Assembly (NCBI GenBank): GCA_964023205.1
Contig: OZ026845.1
Span: 3,358,001 to 3,422,000 of the forward strand
DNA length: 64,000 bases
Origin: Lutraria lutraria
Lineage: Eukaryota; Mollusca; Bivalvia; Venerida; Mactridae
Direction of reading: 5' to 3'
The position numbers and the translations under genes were made by a program. Numbering within the stretch: position 1 is the stretch's first letter; every line of letters starts with the position of its first letter. Positions 57,168-64,000 of this stretch are shown here, piece after piece. The notes beneath the pieces are model-generated. The model made no database searches and was not told the DNA's origin. It saw nothing but the letters and a program-made list of their open reading frames with translations.

Positions 57168-59969
57168 ATGGGAAGGGATACAATTTTATGGATTATTTTC
57201 CAGTTATGGATAGCAACGGTATCAGGGTAAGCATTTCATTGTTTTTGTCATCATAAATGGATACATACGATTTACAACCGTACACACGATTTCAACACCA
57301 TTCTCAGTCGTACATACGATTTCATGTCGTACATCCGATTTCAAGCCGTATAGCCAACTTCTGATACTATATTTGGGAAACTAAAAAAAACAAAATAGTT
57401 TATATATGCTGAAATCGCATGTCAAAAAAGCTAAAATATAAAATGCCAACGTTTCTAACGAATTATATTTTTAAAGAACTCTCTAAAAAACTTCACAGAT
57501 ACTAACAAGTCTGACATACACCATTTTTCTTTCATATCGTGAACCAGTCAACATCTGGCGAGGATTACTTCTCGAGATGTAATTTAAATATTAACACACT
57601 ACAACTGTTGGGAATGTGCACGAGTATTTTTTATGGCATTATCAACTGTTGAAGGTGTTGAATCGGTTGCAATACTCAGAAATGTCTTTGCACGACGATT
57701 ATATTGTATAACGCTATATTCGTCCACAAAAGATGTTCGGGAAAACACTATTATAATTCGAATGCCAAATGAAATGATTGCAGTTTATAGTATCAAAAAA
57801 AATTATGAAATCAAATCTTAATATCAGCCATGGTTGCTTTTCATAATTGTCATTATAGCATGAAACTGACTTTTACTTGCGATAAAAAAATTCCGAAATG
57901 TTCATATTTAATCACGAAATACACAGTTGAAATGTAGCGCAGTATTTTTTCAGTGATATTGCAAAAAAAGAAAAGCACCTAACAACATTTTTACGTGATG
58001 TTGCTAAAGAAAGACAATTTAAGTAAATATTGTTTCGGGGCAGATATTTCTGATAGTTTCATAATTTTATCTATTGTTCTGTATTACTAAATGCAAAAAA
58101 AGCTAATGGGGCTTTAAAGACAACAAGAACAACAATATAACAAGACAAGTGGAAGCTTTAATCACATGTGTTAGGATGTTTGATTCAGCTTACAAGTGAG
58201 TGACTACTTATCTTATCAAGTGACGCTTAAAATATTCTTTTATAAAGCAATTTGGGGTCGATAGTTCATCTTACTACTCTTCAGCATCTAAAGACAGCCT
58301 TCAATAGATCTATAAGATCAACTTACTCGTAAACACATGTTATCTTAGTTCAATACGCTGCTCAAAATATATTAATAACACAAACATTGCATTCGTTACA
58401 TACCAGAGTGATTCGGTTCGACTAGTATAAGTTATTTGATGCCAGTCAAGGTGAAACTGTTACGCCAGCTCTTCATGGACGTACATGTTAAGGTTTAGCT
58501 CACCAGATCACAAATTGCGCATGGTGAGCTATTGTGATCGCGTGATGTCCGTCGTTCGTACGTGTGTGCGTGCGTCAACAATTACTTTAAACAAAATCTC
58601 CTTCTTAAGCAGTTGGCCGATTTCAACGAAACTTCACAGGGATGTTCCTGACATGATGCTCTACCAAAATTGTTAACGAAATTTAATTTCATTAAAAACT
58701 CTGGTTGCCATGGCAACCAATATGAAAAACTATAAAAATCTTCTGGTCCAAAACTAATGGACCTAGAGCTTAGATATTTGGTGTGTAGCATTGTCTTGTA
58801 GACCTCTACCAAGTTTGTTCAAATCATGGCCCTTGGTCAAAATTTGTTCTGCCCCGGGGGTAACTGGATTTTAGATAGACTTATATAGGGACATTTTGTA
58901 AATCTTCTTGTCAGAAACTACAATGCCTAGAGCTTAGGAATTTGGTTTGTAGCAGTGTCTAGTGGACCTTTACCAAGTTTGTTCAAATGAATGCCCTGGG
59001 GTCAAAATTGGCCCCGTCCCCGAGTCACTTGATTTTACATAGGCTCATGATAATTCTTGTCCCAGGGTCTTTTTTCTGGTGAGCGATATAGGGCATTTTT
59101 TGTGCCGAACACCTGAAATATTCCATGTATTCTATTAAGTACATTGCTCGAACGTTAAATTAATTGCATGTATTGGTTTAAAGTTGTTTAAATTAGATTC
59201 GAATGATGTCCATGTCCATTGTCCATGTGTTACAAAATGTATTTTTTATCACTGGGTAGAATACTTGAAGTGAGGCTGGACTGGCTTTAAATCTTTTCAC
59301 TCCTCCTCCCAGTTCTACGCAAAATCCCTTTTTTATGTTTTAAGGTCTAATGGCAGACCAGTTGAGTTCCATTGCGCTTTGGTGTCTGTGTCGAGGAAAT
59401 AGTGGTTGGGATTCGGGTTTTCACAATCTCCGTATACTTGTTTGTATTTAATGGCATGTTTCAATCAATATTAAAAACGCGAAATGTAAGTACATGTATC
59501 ATAATTTTCAGATAAAATGCGACCTCTCCAAAGCGACACCCTTTGGTAGTAGCAAACTTACGTTGTAGTTGAGAGATTGTTAATTTAAAGAGGTTAGATT
59601 AATAGCTAAATAAGTCGGTAAATGTGACACGTTGAAGGGTGGTTGTTGCTCAAGAGAGGGCCCCTCTGAGGTTGTACAGTATATTTAGTTGTAATATAAA
59701 TTTGATAATCTGATATTGTAGGTGGAATGTTATACACGCATGTTGTTTAGTAGTGTTTGAAAAATGTTTCAGGAAGAAGCTGCTTACATTGCCCAGCTTG
59801 ATGGAAGCTGATACTACCACACATGTTTGTCTGTTACTACAAGATTTAGACAGAGATGAAGAATGGACTGATCAGCCTAGACAAAACAACACGTATACTA
59901 TTAACGTAACGATTAATTACATAGACATCAACCAAGCAGAACAGCATGTCTTTGTAACACCATCTTTGG
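57168..59969 (+). CDS. TEP gene 2: 5' part (exons 1-2) of a tandem paralogue
   Basis: Exon 1, 57168-57226 (59 nt), encodes a signal peptide (MGRDTILWIIFQLWIATVSG) with donor GTAAGC. An upstream in-frame ATG at 57165 would add one Met. Exon 2, 59773-59969 (197 nt), encodes GKKLLTLPSLMEADTTTHVC and LLLQDLDRDEEW, aligned residue for residue with exon 2 of gene 1 (LPSLMEPRSTTQVCLILQD). Both exon lengths and all phases equal those of gene 1. The exon 2 donor is GTGGGT. Exon 3 is not found before the window ends. A LINE occupies the following DNA, so the rest lies beyond the window or is lost. Confidence 0.85.
58494..59105. repeat. Dispersed repeat with 'gagctattgtgatcgcgtg' start, copy upstream of TEP gene 2 exon 2
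   Basis: It starts 'tagctcaccagatcacaaat' and 'gtgagctattgtgatcgcgt', has 'gtccgtcgttcgtacg', 'acgaaacttcacagggatgt' and 'actctggttgccatggcaac', and ends 'tctggtgagcgatatagggc'. A second copy in the same orientation lies at about 59990-60740, on the other side of exon 2. Non-coding. Confidence 0.75.
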
Positions 59970-59989
59970 GTGGGTAGAAATCCGTTTTT

Positions 59990-60740
59990 AGCTCACCAAA
60001 GCACGAAGTGCTCAAGGCAAGCTATTGTGATCGCGTGTTGTCCGTCGTCCGTCCGTTTGTCTGTACAAACAAACTAGGTTTGGGTGACTCTAGGGTTTGG
60101 ACTCTTTATTCAACCGGAGTCACTTAAAGAAATGCCCATAAGTGGATTTATGTGGCTAAAATCGGGTTTATGTGGCTAAACTTTAACAAATTTAATATGG
60201 GAAAGCCACTTAAGTATCATATCGTTAGTTCGTCCGTTCCGTCCGTCAATGCGTCAATAATTCCTTTAAACATCTTCTTAAGCAGTTGGCTAACTTCTAC
60301 GAAACTTTACAGGGATGTTCCTTGCATGAAGCTCTATCAAAGTTGTTAAAAAACAAGTTTCATTAAACACTCTGGTTGCTATGACAACCGATAGGAGAAA
60401 CTTAAAGAATCTTCTTGTCCGAAACCATAGGGCCTACAGCTCAGATATTTGGTATGTAACATTGTCTAATGGAACTAGATACCAAGTTTGTTAAGAATTT
60501 TCCCATCAAAATTGACTCCGCTCCGGGGGTAACTAGATTTTACATAGACTTCTATAGGAACATTAAAATAATTTTCTTTTCAAAAACTACAATGCCTAGT
60601 TCTTAGATATATTTGGTGTGTAGTATTGTCTAGTGCATCTCGACCAAGTTTGTTCAAGAGTCAAAATTGACCCCGCCCCGCAGGTCACTTGGTTTATAAA
60701 GACTTACATAAGTATATGTCATTTTGTGTAATGCGCCAAG
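59990..60740. repeat. Dispersed repeat, second copy downstream of TEP gene 2 exon 2
   Basis: It begins 'tagctcaccaaagcacgaag' and 'gcaagctattgtgatcgcgt', then a stretch absent from the first copy (about 60060-60210), then 'acgaaactttacagggatgt' and 'actctggttgctatgacaac', in the same order and orientation as the copy at 58494-59105. Confidence 0.75.
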
Positions 60741-60953
60741 TGTAGGCTGCAACATTTGTGCTATCTTATTTTTGGATTAAAATCGACAGAATTACTGCTG
60801 TGATTGCTGTGGAATTTGCTGTGGATGTTTATAGAAGTATTCTTTTTGTATACATGTACTTTTTGTGTTGAAATTGTTTGTAGATTTTGTGAAATTTTGA
60901 GTTTTGTGTAAATAATTTACTTTTTAGTACAATTTTTACCTGAAAATATTAAT

Positions 60954-62008
60954 GTGTATTTGCCTCAGGCAAAAATAGTCCATTGTTTACTAGGGATTAT
61001 AAAGCACAATTGGGGTTACCTGTATGGGATTGGGAAATTATCACCTATAAAACCTGGTCCCCATACATTGTCAATATTAAAACAGTTAGAAATACTGAAG
61101 TTTAGGGGTACAAGAGGGGGTCGGTATAAACGCACATGGGACCTGAACGATGGTGTAAATTTGCAAAACATTCCCCCAGAAATATCTACTATAGTGCCAA
61201 ATTTATCTTCTAGAACCAATCCTAAAAATGAAAATAATTCCCAACCTCATGATCTGAAGAGGATCAAATGTGAATCGTTCACTGTTTGCAAAGGCCAAAC
61301 TTATATAAAAGTGTGTTGTTTAAATCCAAGGTCAAACAAAAACAAAAGTCTTGCCCTTTCAGATTACATATCATCTAATGACTATGATATTGTTGCTGTA
61401 ACTGAAACATGGCTCGGGGGACCCTCCGACAAATCTTGCATTGCTGAACTTGTTCCCAATGGTTACAAAATCAAGCATGTCCCTAGCTATAGACGTGGAG
61501 GGGAAGTTGCATTGTATATAAAACTGCTCTAGATATTCAGCTTCTAACTTCCATCAATGATAAAGTTTTCACCACTTTTGAACACATGGAATGCATTGTA
61601 GCCATCAGGAACTATTCTCTGCGTCTGGCTGTTGTGTATAGACCACCACCAACCACTAAAAACGGTCTAAAAACCAGTTCTTTCCTGGAAAATGAGTGGC
61701 CGTCGTTTCTGGCCAAACTTGTAACATCAGAAAGTAACATCATAGTTGTTGGGGATCTGAACATCCACCTTGACAATCTTTTGAACTCAGACTCTGTACA
61801 GTTTACTAGTATACTTGAATCTTGCGGCATGCTGCAGCACGTTACTGGGGCAACTCACGTGGCTGGCCACACACTGGATGTTGTAATTACAAGAGACACC
61901 GACACGTCTGTCTCACATGTAGAAATATCCGATCCTGGCCTACCTGACAACAGTGGAAAGACGTCACGTGATCATTTTGCAGTAGTGTTTAATGCATGTG
62001 CTGCTTAA
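60954..62008 (+). pseudogene. LINE ORF2 N-terminal part: AP-like endonuclease
   Basis: Frame 60954-61532 contains CCLNPRSNKNKSLALSDYIS, DYDIVAVTETWL (catalytic Glu block) and RRGGEVALYIK. The frame then shifts by a base near 61525 and continues at 61586-62008 with LAVVYRPPP, IIVVGDLNIHLDN (GDLN block), LDVVITRDTD and SRDHFAVVF (the His block). All endonuclease motifs are present in order, so decay is limited to a frameshift and a stop at 62006-62008. Confidence 0.85.
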
Positions 62009-62029
62009 CCTGCACCTATCAGAAGAACT

Positions 62030-64000
62030 GTGAATTTAAGAAAGTTAAAATCGATTGACATCAATAAATTCAAAAAAGACATTGAATCCTCAGATATTTT
62101 GAAAAGTGGACTGCACACATCAGACGTGGATGAACTTGTTGAGGTGTATACCCATGGACTTTCATTACTTATTGACAAGCATGCTCCCCTCAAATCCAAA
62201 ACCATAGTTTTTAGACCCTCCTGTCCTTTGTACACTGAAGATCTACATGACGCCAAACATCTGAGACGAAAATTGGAGCGAAAATGGCGAATGACTAAAT
62301 TGACAATAGGTCATGAAATATATAGGAATCAATGTTCGGCAGTCAACAAATTGTTAAAACAATCCAAAGTAAGCTATTACACGGAGAAGGTAGAGTCCTG
62401 TGGTCGTGATCAGAAAGGGTTATTCAAGATAACTAAACATCTGATGGGTGAAGAAAAGGAAGTTGTGCTACCATCTGGTAAACCTGCTTAGATGCTTGCA
62501 CAGGATTTCAGTGACTTCTTCATCAACAAAATTGAAGGAATACGTACTGAAATAGCCTCCAGTACTCAGTCTAACCAACATGACGACTGTGCTGAATTCG
62601 AAACACCCTTCAGAGAAGAGCAACTATCAGAATTTTCTCCAACATCTGAGGATGAAATCCGGAAGCTAATAAATAGATCACCAAGTAAATCATGTGAACT
62701 TGATCCAATACCAACATGGCTGTTGAAGGATTGCTTAATTGAACTATTACCAATATTTACAAGAATATTCAATGCATCACTCAAAAGTGCTTATGTACCC
62801 ACTGCTTTTAAAAGCTCCAGAATAAGACCACTAATAAAGAAGCCAAGCCTTGATCAAAATGTACTGAAAAATTACAGACCTGTGTCAAACTTACCTTTCA
62901 TTTCCAAAGTTCTTGAGAAGGTAGTCGATGCTCAACTAGAAGAGCATTTAACACTGCATAATCTCCACGAAGAACGTCAGTCCGCATACAGAAAATTCCA
63001 CTCTACTGAAACTGCTCTACTTCGTGTGCAAAATGACATACTTTGTTCTCTAGATCAGAATAAAGCTACGGTCCTGGTAATGCTTGATTTATCAGCAGCA
63101 TTTGACACCATTGATCACACCAGTCTCCTACGCAGACTTGAAAATCATTTCGGTATAACGGGTAAGCCATTAGAGTGGATGAAATCCTATCTGCGTGACC
63201 GCTACCAGACTGTGTGTATAGATGGTGAACTTTCAAATCCAGTACTGATGAACTATAGTGTACCACAGGGTTCCGTGCTTGGTCCGAAGAATTACATCAT
63301 GTACACAAAACCTGTGGGTGCAATCTACAGAAAGCACCAACTGCAACATCATTTCTACGCTGATGACTCACAATTGTATATGGCATTCAAACAAAAGATT
63401 GCGTCTCGCGTGATGAAACACTACAACGAATTGAAGCTTGTCTGAAGGATATCTTACACTGGATGAAAGCAAATTTGCTGAAATTAAATGCTGATAAAAC
63501 AGAAATAATCCTGTTTGTACCGAAACGGAATGCCAGTACAGCCGAGAATCTAACTGTGAAAGTTGGCGACGCTGTGATCAGATCATCATCGGTGGTGAGA
63601 AACCTCGGTGCCATGCTGGATTCACATTTGGACATGGATAAACATGTTAACTCTGTTTCTGGGTCGTGTTTCATGCAGATCAGACAAATAGGTCAAATCA
63701 GACAATATTTGACTGTTGATGCAACAAAATCCCTTATCAATTCGTTAATAGCACCAATAGGCTACAAGACTGGATTACTGCAATTCGTTACTGTGCGGTT
63801 CCCCAAAAATCATTCTGAACAAACTACAAAATATTCAAAATACAGCCACCCGCCTCATCACACGGACACCACGTTACAATCACATCACCCCTGTGCTGAA
63901 GGATCTTCACTGGCTACCCGTACAATACAGAGTGGAGTACAAGGTGTTGACTCATGTTTTCAAAGCACTAAATGGAAAGTCCCCTGGCTACATCAGAAGT
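62030..64000 (+). pseudogene. LINE ORF2 C-terminal part: reverse transcriptase
   Basis: This stays in the same frame as the preceding segment except for in-frame stops at 62006-62008 and 62489-62491. RT motifs: LDPIPTWLLKDC, IRPLIKKPSLD, NYRPVSNLPFISKVLEKVV, SAYRKFHSTETALL, MLDLSAAFDTIDH, SVPQGSVLGP and FYADD (about 63355-63369). A frameshift near 63395-63405 moves the rest to another frame with LHWMKANLLKLNADKTEIIL. Another shift near 63765 is followed by LDYCNSLL and LKDLHWLPVQYRVEYKVL. These C-terminal signatures are typical of CR1/L2. It is not functional as read. Confidence 0.88.

Larger units (their letters stand above)
60750..64000 (+). mobile_element. CR1/L2-type LINE retrotransposon, running off the window
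   Basis: Endonuclease then reverse transcriptase then a C-terminal LHWLPV region on the plus strand identify a non-LTR retrotransposon of the CR1/L2 group. The 5' limit is uncertain: it lies between the dispersed repeat ending at about 60740 and the first ORF at 60954. The element continues past the end of the window, so no 3' tail or target duplication can be judged. It lies downstream of TEP gene 2 exon 2 in the same orientation. Confidence 0.85.

Overview
The window is eukaryotic nuclear DNA: AT-rich, with GT-AG introns and dense small repeats. The repeat landscape (tRNA-like SINEs, short foldback elements, tyrosine-recombinase retrotransposon, CR1/L2-type LINE) and the large thioester-protein gene suggest a lophotrochozoan, most likely a bivalve mollusc. 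That assignment is inference; nothing in the window names a species.

Layout. 1-7790: no recognisable gene; a 1.2 kb terminal-inverted-repeat element lies at 4211-5389. 7791-44989 (+): one complete 38-exon gene for a secreted alpha-2-macroglobulin-like thioester protein (TEP). The exons were assembled by hand from splice sites, and their summed length is an exact multiple of three (1745 or 1735 codons plus stop, depending on bait exon). Order: signal peptide, macroglobulin domains, Pro/acidic/Tyr linker cassette, bait region, CUB/thioester domain with GCGEQN, receptor-binding domain, C-terminal netrin-like (C345C/NTR) domain with a basic tail. 44990-47946: 3' flank. 47947-49571: Tc1-type DD34E transposon on the minus strand, with a frameshift. 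About 49750-54700: decayed Ngaro-like tyrosine-recombinase retrotransposon with a 3' SGNH hydrolase ORF. 57168-59969 and beyond (+): first two exons of a tandem TEP paralogue, with exon lengths (59 and 197 nt) identical to the first gene. About 60750-64000: decayed CR1/L2-type LINE, probably in intron 2 of the paralogue and running off the window.

Most notable: the bait-region exon of the TEP gene is duplicated (29064-29247 and 30584-30737). Both copies share reading phase and the downstream framework motif SFFPETWLW, but have unrelated bait sequences, one Arg/Gly/Pro-rich and one acidic. Using both copies, or neither, gives an early stop codon, so the frame permits exactly one. A separate two-exon linker cassette (20643-21142) can be skipped only as a pair. 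Together these could let one gene make several protease-trap specificities. The two TEP genes also share an E-box (CACGTG) exactly 79 bp before each start codon.
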